This document shows positions 1 through 7,384 of a DNA stretch of 64,000 bases, in pieces. The notes beneath the pieces were generated by a model. That model searched no databases, was not told the DNA's origin, and saw only the letters and a program-made list of their open reading frames with translations. Source of the stretch: JAFECT01 sp036501825 (GTDB lineage Bacteria; Pseudomonadota; Alphaproteobacteria; Caulobacterales; Caulobacteraceae); contig DASXZP010000036.1 of assembly GCA_036501825.1 (NCBI GenBank), positions 62,001-126,000 on the forward strand. The letters are read 5' to 3'. How positions within the stretch are numbered: the stretch's first letter is position 1; every line of letters begins with the position of its first letter. A program made the translations under genes and the position numbers.

Positions 1-441
1 CGTGCGCGTGGCGAAGGCGGGTTGAACCGAGACGTTCGACTTCGCAGCGGAAGATTGGGCGGCCGGCGCCGGCGCCGGTTTCGCGGCGGGCTTGGGCGCT
101 TCCGCGGCCGGGGCTTCGACTTTCTTGGCAGGCTCAGCTTTCGGCGCCGGCTTTGGCGCTTCGGCGGCGGGCGCAGGCGTCGCGCTCGCGTTGCCGGCGC
201 CTTCGACTTCCAGCACCACCAGGGTCGAACCGACGGCGGCCATGGCGCCCGGTTCGCCGTGCACCGAGGAGACCTTGCCGGAAACCGGCGAGGTGATTTC
301 CACCGTCGCCTTGTCGGTCATCACATCGACCAGCGGCTGATCCTCCGCGACCTCATCGCCGGGCTTCACGTGCCAGTTGACGACTTCCGCTTCGGCCGTG
401 CCTTCGCCGACGTCGGGAAGCTTGAAGACATAAAGGCCCAT
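1..441 (-). CDS. bkdB: Branched-chain 2-oxoacid dehydrogenase E2 subunit, N-terminal part (lipoamide acyltransferase)
   Basis: The first 147 residues of an E2 acyltransferase are present; the gene runs off the left edge. Residues about 1-80 form a biotinyl/lipoyl domain that begins MGLYVFKLPDVGEGTAEAEV, with the lipoylated lysine in the motif MTDKATVEI. An Ala/Pro/Lys-rich flexible linker follows, as is usual before the E3-binding and catalytic domains, which lie outside the window. The ATG is 2 bases after the E1-beta stop, so the gene is the third of a tightly packed E1-alpha, E1-beta, E2 operon. The pyruvate or branched-chain identity comes from the neighbouring E1 subunits, which resemble the branched-chain enzyme. 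In that complex E2 carries acyl groups from E1 to CoA. Confidence 0.85.
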   Translation of the reverse strand, partial: MGLYVFKLPDVGEGTAEAEVVNWHVKPGDEVAEDQPLVDVMTDKATVEITSPVSGKVSSVHGEPGAMAAVGSTLVVLEVEGAGNASATPAPAAEAPKPAPKAEPAKKVEAPAAEAPKPAAKPAPAPAAQSSAAKSNVSVQPAFATRT

Positions 442-443
442 GC

Positions 444-1469
444 TCAGCCCTCCATCGTGCGTTTCAGGGCTTCGCCGACGCGTTTCGGCCCGGGGAAATA
501 GTCCCACTCGAAGGCGTGGGGATAGGGCGTGTCCCAACCGGTTACACGCTCGATCGGCGCCTCGAGATGATAGAAACAAGCCTCTTGCACCAGCGCCGAC
601 AGTTCGGCGCCGAAGCCCGAGGTGCGCGGCGCCTCGTGCACGATGACGCAGCGGCCCGTCTTCTTCACCGACTCGACGATGGTGTCGATGTCGAGGGGCA
701 CCAGGGTGCGCAGGTCGATCACTTCCGCATCGACGCCGGTGTCTTCCGCCGCGGCGACCGCGACCCAGACCATGGTGCCGTAGGCGAGGATGGTGACGTC
801 GCCGCCTTCACGCACGATGGAGGCCTTGCCCAGCGGCACGGTGTAATAGCCCGCCGGCACGTCGGCCATCGCATGGCCGGTCCAGGGCTTCACCGGACGA
901 TCGTACCAGCCGTCGAAGGGGCCGTTGTAGATGCGCTTCGGTTCGAAGAACATCACCGGATCGTCGTCCTCGATGGCGCTGATCAGCAGGCCCTTGGCGT
1001 CGTACGGATTGGACGGGATCACCGTCTTCAGACCGGCGATGTGGGTGAACAGGCTTTCCGGCGACTGGCTGTGGGTCTGGCCGCCGAAGATGCCGCCGCC
1101 GTAGGGCGAACGCACGGTGATCGGCACGCTGAACTCGCCTCCGGAACGGTAGCGGATCTTCGCCGCTTCCGAGATCAGCTGGTCGTAGGCCGGATAGATG
1201 TAGTCGGCGAACTGGATCTCCAGCACCGGACGCACGCCGTAGACGCCCATGCCGATGGCCGCGGCCGCGAGGCCGCCTTCGGCGATCGGCGCGTCGAAGC
1301 AACGGGTCAGGCCGTATTTCTTCTGCAGCCCATCAGTGACGCGGAACACGCCGCCGAAATAGCCCACGTCCTCGCCGAAGGTGAGCACGTTCGGGTCCTT
1401 GTCCATCATCACGTCCAGCGCCGAGTTCAGCGCCTGGATCATGTTCATGCTTGCATTGGCAGCGGCCAT
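444..1469 (-). CDS. bkdA2: Branched-chain 2-oxoacid dehydrogenase E1 component, beta subunit
   Basis: A 341-residue transketolase-like protein that pairs with E1-alpha to decarboxylate the 2-oxo acids derived from Val, Leu and Ile with thiamine diphosphate. Visible marks are the N-terminal stretch NMIQALNSALDVMM, the GEDVGYFGGVF motif, FDAPIAEGG, RSPYGGG and the C-terminal transketolase domain with VIDLRTLVPLD and GRCVIVHEAP. The length matches the family. The ATG overlaps the E1-alpha stop by one base (TGATG), indicating translational coupling. An internal Met at residue 8 (MNMIQ) matches the family start better, so the true protein may be seven residues shorter. The GVF(R)VTDGLQKKYG segment is typical of the branched-chain enzyme rather than pyruvate dehydrogenase. 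Confidence 0.92.
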   Translation of the reverse strand: MAAANASMNMIQALNSALDVMMDKDPNVLTFGEDVGYFGGVFRVTDGLQKKYGLTRCFDAPIAEGGLAAAAIGMGVYGVRPVLEIQFADYIYPAYDQLISEAAKIRYRSGGEFSVPITVRSPYGGGIFGGQTHSQSPESLFTHIAGLKTVIPSNPYDAKGLLISAIEDDDPVMFFEPKRIYNGPFDGWYDRPVKPWTGHAMADVPAGYYTVPLGKASIVREGGDVTILAYGTMVWVAVAAAEDTGVDAEVIDLRTLVPLDIDTIVESVKKTGRCVIVHEAPRTSGFGAELSALVQEACFYHLEAPIERVTGWDTPYPHAFEWDYFPGPKRVGEALKRTMEG

Positions 1470-2701
1470 CAGACCCCGACCTCCTGACGCTGGCGGCGGA
1501 TGCGCCAGTCGGGTTCCTTGAACACGTCGTTGAACATTTCGGCCGTCGACGGCCGCGACTGGCCGAGCGTGCCGATGGCTTCCGACTCTTTCGCCGCGGC
1601 GCGGACCTGTTCCTGCGCGTCTTTCTCAGCCGCTTCCTGCTCCTTGTCCGACCAGTGGCCGAGCAGGGTCAGGTGTTGCGCCAGGCGCTTGATCGGATCG
1701 CCGAGCGGCCAGTGCTCGTGCTCGTCGCCCGGGCGATAGCGGCTGGGATCGTCGGAGGTGGAGTGCTGGCCGGCGCGATAGGTGAACAGCTCGATCAGCG
1801 TCGCGCCGAGGTTGGCGCGCGCCCGATCCGCGGCCCACTGGGTCGCCGCGTTTACCGCCAGGAAGTCGTTGCCGTCGACGCGCAGGGTCGGCAGACCGTA
1901 GCCGATGCCCTTCGACGCGAAGGTGGTGAGGTCGCCGCCCGCGATGCCCGCGAAGCTGGAAATAGCCCACTGGTTGTTGACCAGGTTGAGCAGCACCGGC
2001 GCGCGATAGACCGCCGCGAAGGTGCAGGCGTTGTGGAAGTCGCCCTCGGCCGTCGCGCCGTCGCCGATCCAGGTCGCTGCGATTCGGTCGTCGCCCTTGT
2101 AGGCTGAGGCCATGGCCCAGCCGACCGCTTGCGGCACCTGAGTCGCGAGGTTGCCCGAGATGGTGAAGAAGCCGAACTCCTTCGACGAGTACATGATCGG
2201 CAACTGACGGCCTTTGATCGGGTCCGCCGCGTTGGAATAGATCTGGTTCATCATGGTCGCGAGCGGATAGCCGCGACTGATGAGCAGGCCCTGCTGACGA
2301 TAGCTCGGGAAGCACATGTCCTCCCGGTGCAGCACCAGCGCCTGGGCGGCGGCGATCGCCTCTTCGCCGGCGCAGCGCATGTAGAAGCTGGTCTTGCCCT
2401 GGCGCTGGGCCCGGTACATGCGGTCGTCGAAGGTGCGGGTCAGGATCATCGACTTGAGGCCGCGCTTCAGCGTCTCGACGTCCAGCTTCGGATCCCACGG
2501 CCCGACGGCTGCGCCCTTGTCGTCGAGCACGCGGATCAGGCTGAAGGCTAAGGGATGGGTCTCCTTCGCCGGCGCGTCGACGGCGGGGCGGAACGCTTCG
2601 CCCGCGGCGGCGAGGTCCTGCAGTCTGGCAAAGTCGGTTTTGTCACCCGGGCGGCAAGCCGGCGCCGGCACATGCAGGCTCAGCGGTACAGTATTCTTCA
2701 T
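1469..2701 (-). CDS. bkdA1: Branched-chain 2-oxoacid dehydrogenase E1 component, alpha subunit
   Basis: A 410-residue thiamine-diphosphate subunit, the same length as the well-studied Pseudomonas BkdA1. It keeps hallmark stretches: the N-terminal LSLHVPAPACRPG, QRQGKTSFYMRCAGEEA, CFPSYRQQG, the ThDP motif GDGATAEGDFHNA...NNQWAIS, the phosphorylation-loop region TYRAGQHSTSDDPSRYR, and the C-terminus RRQRQEVGV. I chose the Met beginning MKNTVPLSL over an ATG 29 codons upstream, because family similarity starts there and the upstream extension is Arg/Ala-rich and unlike the family. This is the first gene of the operon. The 308 bases upstream hold its promoter and an inverted repeat; no BkdR-like regulator gene is in the window. 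Confidence 0.92.
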   Translation of the reverse strand: MKNTVPLSLHVPAPACRPGDKTDFARLQDLAAAGEAFRPAVDAPAKETHPLAFSLIRVLDDKGAAVGPWDPKLDVETLKRGLKSMILTRTFDDRMYRAQRQGKTSFYMRCAGEEAIAAAQALVLHREDMCFPSYRQQGLLISRGYPLATMMNQIYSNAADPIKGRQLPIMYSSKEFGFFTISGNLATQVPQAVGWAMASAYKGDDRIAATWIGDGATAEGDFHNACTFAAVYRAPVLLNLVNNQWAISSFAGIAGGDLTTFASKGIGYGLPTLRVDGNDFLAVNAATQWAADRARANLGATLIELFTYRAGQHSTSDDPSRYRPGDEHEHWPLGDPIKRLAQHLTLLGHWSDKEQEAAEKDAQEQVRAAAKESEAIGTLGQSRPSTAEMFNDVFKEPDWRIRRQRQEVGV

Positions 2702-3009
2702 GTCGTGCCTTGCGCGGCGGAATTGCGCGGAAATCGGCGCAGAGGCCGGTCGGAACGAGCCATTAGCGGCTCCCTTCAGGGCGCGCAACGACTGCGCCTG
2801 TGCCCACCGGGAATCGCCTTGTGCAAAAGCCGTTGCGGCAACTCATTGAACGGGTTCATTTTCCGGTGTTAGCGGGTTGGTAACCCGGAAAATCCATTCT
2901 CCACGCGGTTGAGATTACCCAAATCAGGCCATATGGTATCGCCTGAGGCGGGCGGTTCAGCGGGGCCGTCCAAGGGTCGGCCCGGTTTCCTGGTTGAATG
3001 AGGAATAGC
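2702..3009. other. Intergenic region between the bkd operon and the polysaccharide locus
   Basis: This 308-base divergent spacer should contain the bkd promoter (minus strand) and the promoter of the FecR-like gene (plus strand). No convincing gene is seen. Its clearest element is the inverted repeat at 2858-2893. A Shine-Dalgarno-like GAGGAA at 3000-3005 precedes the ATG at 3010. Confidence 0.6.
2858..2893. repeat. Inverted repeat, possible operator or terminator
   Basis: ATTTTCCGG at 2858-2866 is the exact reverse complement of CCGGAAAAT at 2885-2893. A smaller nested repeat, GGGTT/AACCC, lies inside. It sits between two divergent genes, so an operator is more likely than a terminator. The function is inferred. 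Confidence 0.45.
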
Positions 3010-3438
3010 ATGACGCGTTGGATGCCCGCGGCGGTCGCGGTTGCGACACTTGCCCTGGCGACCTCGGCCCTGCCGACCTCGGCCTTCGCCGGGGATGGCT
3101 CGGTGAGCCTGTCTCAAGTCAGTGGCGGCGTGCTGGTGAACCAGGGCCACGGCTTCCGTCCGGCAACGCCGGGCATGACGCTTCACCCCGGCGATCGCGT
3201 GCTGGTGACCCTGAACGGCGGCGCGGGCCTGAACTGGTCCGGCGGCTGCGGCGTGGCGCTCGGCGCCGGCTCCATGGCGACCATCTCGAACGCGACGCCC
3301 TGCACTTCCGGCGCGCGCACCGCCGGCATCGTCAGCCCCAATTCGGTGGCCAAGCCCAACCTCGCCCTGCAGCCCCCGATCAGTCCGATCGGCTCCCTGC
3401 ACGGTCTGGGCGGCGGCGGCCAGTCGCAAAGCCCGTAG
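3010..3438 (+). CDS. Secreted FecR-like small protein, first of a tandem pair
   Basis: A 142-residue exported protein of unknown function. A signal peptide spans about residues 1-27 (MTRWMPAA... cleaved near SAFAGDG). The rest resembles a FecR-type beta fold: GVLVNQGHGFRPA, LHPGDRVLVTLNGGAG, then a glycine-rich segment with two cysteines (GGCGVALGAGS and NATPC) that could form a disulfide in the periplasm. The tail is Pro/Gly/Ser-rich. The start at 3010 has GAGGAA five bases upstream; an in-frame ATG at 2998 is the alternative. A paralogue follows 215 bases downstream, and both precede the Wza/Wzc export genes. A periplasmic role in polysaccharide assembly is inferred from position only. Confidence 0.75.
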   Translation: MTRWMPAAVAVATLALATSALPTSAFAGDGSVSLSQVSGGVLVNQGHGFRPATPGMTLHPGDRVLVTLNGGAGLNWSGGCGVALGAGSMATISNATPCTSGARTAGIVSPNSVAKPNLALQPPISPIGSLHGLGGGGQSQSP

Positions 3439-3652
3439 GGGCTGCGAGCCAGCCCTCGATGGGGCGAACCTGACGTTGCAGTCGAAGCGCGCTCGCCGCG
3501 GGCTTTTGCTTTTTCAGGCTTGGCCATTTCGCGATAGAAATTCTTTCATTTTGCTGGGAACCGCCGCTCAGGCGCGCGGTTGAGGCAGCGACCCCGGAGC
3601 GCGAATTCCTCGCGCGGTGGGGGCGCGGTCGTTCACCTCAGGGTTTTGCAAG

Positions 3653-4132
3653 ATGCGTATTCGAGCTTCGGCGGCGGCGGCCGCCTTCGCCGTCCTGGCG
3701 GGCTACGGTATTGCCCACGCCGACGGATCCACCCAGGCCAATATCTCCGCCGTCAACGGCACCGTGCTGGTGAACCAGGGCCAGGGCTTCAAGCCGGCGG
3801 TCACCGGCCAGGTTCTGCGCACGGGCGACCGGGTGATCGTGACCACCCGCGGCGGGGCCAGGCTGAACTACGCCGGCGGCTGCAGCGTGACGCTGACGCC
3901 GGGCTCCATGGCGACCATCGGCACGCTCACGCCCTGCAAGGTGGGCCTGCGCCACGCCGGCGTCGTGTCCGGCCAGCCGGCCGACGGCCCGCCTCCGCGC
4001 GATTCCGATTCGCCCACGACCCCCTTCGGCCTGTCGCCGGGAACCCTGGCCCTGCTGACGGTGGGCGTGTTCACCTTGGGCGCCGCGGGTCTGAGCGGCG
4101 CGTTCAACAACTCAGAGTCCGGCAGTCCCTGA
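3653..4132 (+). CDS. Secreted FecR-like small protein, second of a tandem pair, with C-terminal membrane segment
   Basis: A 159-residue paralogue of the preceding protein. They share the order signal peptide, G(T/V)VLVNQGxGFxPA, LRTGDRVIVTTRGGA, GGCSVTLTPGSMATI and a second cysteine in TPC. Unlike its neighbour it continues through a Pro/Asp/Ser linker into a hydrophobic segment (LALLTVGVFTLGAAGL) near the C-terminus, so it is probably membrane-anchored. The chosen Met (MRIRASAAAAA) gives a clean signal peptide; the frame is open 12 codons further upstream. Function is unknown. Position upstream of the export genes suggests a polysaccharide role. Confidence 0.75.
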   Translation: MRIRASAAAAAFAVLAGYGIAHADGSTQANISAVNGTVLVNQGQGFKPAVTGQVLRTGDRVIVTTRGGARLNYAGGCSVTLTPGSMATIGTLTPCKVGLRHAGVVSGQPADGPPPRDSDSPTTPFGLSPGTLALLTVGVFTLGAAGLSGAFNNSESGSP

Positions 4133-4143
4133 GCGGCGGCGCC

Positions 4144-4175
4144 TTTGGGCCAAGTCTCCGTTTGGGCCAAGTCTC
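4144..4175. repeat. Two-copy direct repeat, 17-base period
   Basis: TTTGGGCCAAGTCTC occurs at 4144-4158 and again at 4161-4175, just after the stop codon of the second FecR-like gene and about 45 bases before the promoter candidate at 4219. It could be a paired regulator-binding site or a small duplication. Confidence 0.6.
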
Positions 4176-4207
4176 GCAGGGCAATGGGCACAGGGTTCAT
4201 GATCTCG

Positions 4208-4236
4208 CCGCCGGAGGTTGCTATAATCTCCGGCGG
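4208..4236 (+). promoter_or_regulatory. Extended -10 promoter candidate embedded in a 9-bp dyad
   Basis: CCGCCGGAG (4208-4216) and CTCCGGCGG (4228-4236) are perfect inverted arms. The 11-base loop ends in TGCTATAAT (4219-4227), a perfect extended -10 that also fits the Caulobacter GCTANAWC pattern at 7 of 8 positions. No good -35 is visible. Transcription would begin about 100 bases before the Wza-type gene at 4338. The dyad around the -10 could be an operator. Confidence 0.5.
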
Positions 4237-4337
4237 ACGGTGTTTCCCCACTCGCGTGCGCAGGCTCCGGTCGCGTATCTAACGAAGGCGGACGAGTCGG
4301 TTCACCCGGGCTGCCCGCGGAAAGGCGTGACGGAACG

Positions 4338-5021
4338 ATGGCGCGGTTTCTGGCTCTGATCCTGGCCCTGGCGACGCTGGCGGCGTGGCCCCACGGCGCA
4401 CGCGCGGATCAGAAGCTTGAGCATTCGCTGCCGCCGCCCGACATGAACGGCATGGCGATGGCGCAGCAGGCCTATCGCATCGGCCCGCTCGACAAATTGG
4501 ATATCAGTGTTTTCCAAGTTCCCGAACTGACCGGCGCCGTCGAGGTCGACGCCGCGGGTCTGATTTCGCTGCCGCTGATCGGCCAGGTCACCGCCGGCGG
4601 CAAGACCACCAACGAGCTGTCGCAGCTCATCGCGCAAAAGCTCTCCGCCAAGTACCTGCAGGACCCGCAGGTCACCGTGGTGGTGAAGGAAGCGCTCAGC
4701 CAGAAGATCACCGTCGAAGGCGCGGTGCTGCAGCCCGGCGTCTATCCGATCGAAGGCCGCACGACGCTGATGCAGGCCATCGCCATGGCGCGCGGCGCCG
4801 ATCCGCAGCGCGCCAACGAGAAGAAGGTCGTGGTGTTCCGCACCGTGAACGGCCAGCGCATGGCGGCGGGCTTCAGTCTGGTGGACATCCGCACCGGCAA
4901 GACCGACGACCCGCAGATCTACGGTAACGACATCATCGTGATCGACGCATCCAATGCGCGCGGCTTCTTCCACGACATCATTGCTTCAATGCCGCTGCTC
5001 GCCATCTTCAGGCCGTTCTGA
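4338..5021 (+). CDS. Polysaccharide export protein, Wza/GumB type
   Basis: A 227-residue outer-membrane or periplasmic export component. It has an N-terminal signal peptide (MARFLALILALATLAAW, cleaved near ARAD), a Poly_export domain (about residues 45-125, with YRIGPLDKLDISVFQVPEL and VDAAGLISLPLIGQV) and an SLBB domain (about 130-215, KITVEGAVLQPGVYPIEG). No lipobox cysteine follows the signal peptide, so it is not an obvious lipoprotein like E. coli Wza, and it is shorter (Wza is about 380 residues). The Wzc-like gene follows after 53 bases, which is the standard export pairing. Confidence 0.9.
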   Translation: MARFLALILALATLAAWPHGARADQKLEHSLPPPDMNGMAMAQQAYRIGPLDKLDISVFQVPELTGAVEVDAAGLISLPLIGQVTAGGKTTNELSQLIAQKLSAKYLQDPQVTVVVKEALSQKITVEGAVLQPGVYPIEGRTTLMQAIAMARGADPQRANEKKVVVFRTVNGQRMAAGFSLVDIRTGKTDDPQIYGNDIIVIDASNARGFFHDIIASMPLLAIFRPF

Positions 5022-5074
5022 TGAGGGTCGGGGGCGGGCGCAGAAAACAAGAAAAGTTCGGGCGACCTTAGGTT

Positions 5075-7384
5075 ATGCGCAACGACGACGATCAAGCGAC
5101 CGACCCGATCCATCTGCCGGCGCCGCGGCGGCCGCTGCAGCTGAACCGCCTGAACGACCGCCAGTTGATGGTCGATCTGCGCGGCGACGAGGCCCAGGGC
5201 GAGGGCGGCGGATCCACCTTCCTCGACTACTGGCACATCCTGGTGAAGTGGCGCTGGGTGATCGGCGCCATGGTGGTGGCCGCCGTCGCGCTGTCGGTCG
5301 CCATTTCACTGCTTATGACGCCGATCTACCGCGCCACCGGGGTGATCCAGATCGACATGGAGGCGCCCAAGGTCGTCGACGTCGATCCGCAGCGTCAGGA
5401 AGCGCGTCAGGAACAGAACGCCGACCAGTTCTACCAGACTCAGTACGGCCTGTTGAAAAGCCGCGCGCTCGCCGAGCGGGTGGTCAACAAGTTGAACCTC
5501 GCCTCGAACGCGTCCTACCTCATTTCCGGTTCTCCGGTGCTGGGATTCCTGCACGTGCGGGCGCAGTTCGACAGTCCGCTGAACCAGACCTTCGACTATC
5601 GCCACCGCCTCGCGGTGCGAAAGTTCATGGACCACATCAAGGTCACGCCGGTGCGCGGGTCGCGGTTGGTCAAGATCAGCTATGACAGCATCGACCCCAA
5701 GCTTGCCGCCCTGATCGTCAATACCACGGCCGATGAGTACATCGCGTCGAGCCTCGATCAACGCTTCCAGGCATCGTCCTATGCGCGCCAGTTCCTTGAA
5801 GACCATCTGGCCGATCAGAAGCAGAAGCTCGAAGCGTCCGAGCGTGCGCTGGTCCAGTACGCGACGGCCCAACACATCGTGAACATTGGCGCGCCGTCGG
5901 CCGGCGCCGACGGCAAGACTTCGAGCGACGGCCAGTCGCTGGACGCGGCAAGCCTTTCGGCGTTGAACGAATCCCTCGCCCAGGCCAAGGGCGCACGCAT
6001 CCTGGCGGAACAACGCTGGAAGTCGGCGAATTCGACCCAGGTCATGGCCCTGCCCGACGTGCTCGGCAATCCGGCGGTGCAGGCGCTGCAGGCGCGCAAG
6101 GCCCAGCTCGAAAGCGACTACCAGGACAAGCTGAAAATCTACAAGCCGGACTTCCCGGCGATGACCCAGATTCGTGCGCAGATCGATGAGACCGACAAGC
6201 AGATCGCGGCGCAGGTCGCCAATATCAAGGAGTCGCTGCACGAACAGTACGAGGTCGCCCAGCATCAGGAAGCTTCGCTCGGTGGACAGGTGTCGGGCCT
6301 TACTTCGTCGGTGCTCAATCTGAAGAACCGCTCGATCGAGTACGACACCCTGCAACGCGAAGTGGACACCAACCAACAACTCTATGACGGGCTGTTGCAG
6401 CAGTTCAAGGCGATCAGTGTCGCCGGCAACGTCGTGGCCAACAACATCTTCAAGATCGATACCGCGATCGTTCCCAGTCACCCGTCCCAACCTCGGCCGC
6501 TGTTGAACGTGTTGGCCGCGCTCGGCGCGGGTCTGGTGCTCGGCGTGCTGCTGGCGTTCGGGCTCGAATATCTCGACGACTCGATCAAGGTGCCCGAGGA
6601 TGTGGAATCGAAACTCGGCATCCCGCTGCTCGGCTCGATCCCGGTGCTCGAAAAGGGCGTCGGAGCCAAGGAAGCCCTGGCCGACGGCCGCTCGGCGTTG
6701 TCGGAGGCCTACTACTCCGTCCGCACCGCCCTTCAGTTCTCCACGGATACGGGCGTGCCGAAGAGTTTCCTGGTCACCAGCGCCAGGCCTTCGGAAGGTA
6801 AGTCGACCACGGCGCTCGCGCTGGCGCAGAACTTTGCGCGGCTGGGCATGCGCGTGCTGCTGATCGACGGCGACCTGCGCAACCCGTCGCTGCACCACTA
6901 CGTGAGCTGCGATAACACCGCGGGCCTATCCAACTATCTGATCGGCGCCTCCAGCCTGTTCGATGTGGTGCAGGCGACCGACCGGCAGAACCTGTTCCTG
7001 ATGCCCTGCGGTCCGTTGCCGCCGAACCCGGCTGAGCTTTTGGCCAGCGGCAAGGTGCGGGGTCTGCTGGCCAAGGCGGACGAACAGTTCGACCTGGTGG
7101 TCATCGACGGGCCGCCGATCATGGGCCTTGCCGACGCGCCGCTCTTGGCCAGCGTCACCGCCGGCACGGTGATGGTGATCGAGGCGGGCACCACGCGGCG
7201 CGGCCTTGCGCGCGCGGCGGTGCGGCGTCTGCTGACCGGCCAGGCGCATCTGCTGGGCGCGGTGCTCAACAAGTTCAGCTTGCGCAAGGCGGGGTACGGC
7301 TACGCCTACGGCTACGGCTATTCCTACGCCTACAGCTACGGTTACGGCGCGAACGAGCCGCGCATCGAGTCGAAGCGCAAATGA
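5075..7384 (+). CDS. Wzc-type chain-length regulator and BY-kinase (tyrosine autokinase)
   Basis: A 769-residue inner-membrane protein controlling polymer length and export. It has a first transmembrane segment at about residues 60-82, a Wzz domain, a long coiled-coil periplasmic region with a GNVR-like part, a second transmembrane segment at about 475-495, then a cytoplasmic BY-kinase domain. Walker A is SARPSEGKSTT (near residue 570), Walker A' is VLLIDGDLRNP and Walker B-like is FDLVVIDGPP. The C-terminal tail alternates tyrosine with small residues, nine Tyr within 18 residues (about 738-756), the expected autophosphorylation cluster. The stop overlaps the next ATG (ATGA). No Wzb-type low-molecular-weight phosphatase gene is seen in the locus. 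Confidence 0.93.
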   Translation: MRNDDDQATDPIHLPAPRRPLQLNRLNDRQLMVDLRGDEAQGEGGGSTFLDYWHILVKWRWVIGAMVVAAVALSVAISLLMTPIYRATGVIQIDMEAPKVVDVDPQRQEARQEQNADQFYQTQYGLLKSRALAERVVNKLNLASNASYLISGSPVLGFLHVRAQFDSPLNQTFDYRHRLAVRKFMDHIKVTPVRGSRLVKISYDSIDPKLAALIVNTTADEYIASSLDQRFQASSYARQFLEDHLADQKQKLEASERALVQYATAQHIVNIGAPSAGADGKTSSDGQSLDAASLSALNESLAQAKGARILAEQRWKSANSTQVMALPDVLGNPAVQALQARKAQLESDYQDKLKIYKPDFPAMTQIRAQIDETDKQIAAQVANIKESLHEQYEVAQHQEASLGGQVSGLTSSVLNLKNRSIEYDTLQREVDTNQQLYDGLLQQFKAISVAGNVVANNIFKIDTAIVPSHPSQPRPLLNVLAALGAGLVLGVLLAFGLEYLDDSIKVPEDVESKLGIPLLGSIPVLEKGVGAKEALADGRSALSEAYYSVRTALQFSTDTGVPKSFLVTSARPSEGKSTTALALAQNFARLGMRVLLIDGDLRNPSLHHYVSCDNTAGLSNYLIGASSLFDVVQATDRQNLFLMPCGPLPPNPAELLASGKVRGLLAKADEQFDLVVIDGPPIMGLADAPLLASVTAGTVMVIEAGTTRRGLARAAVRRLLTGQAHLLGAVLNKFSLRKAGYGYAYGYGYSYAYSYGYGANEPRIESKRK

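Noticed and set aside
3439..3455. GGGCTG/CAGCCC hairpin after the first FecR-like gene as a terminator
   Set aside because: The stem is only six bases and no T-tract follows on the plus strand.
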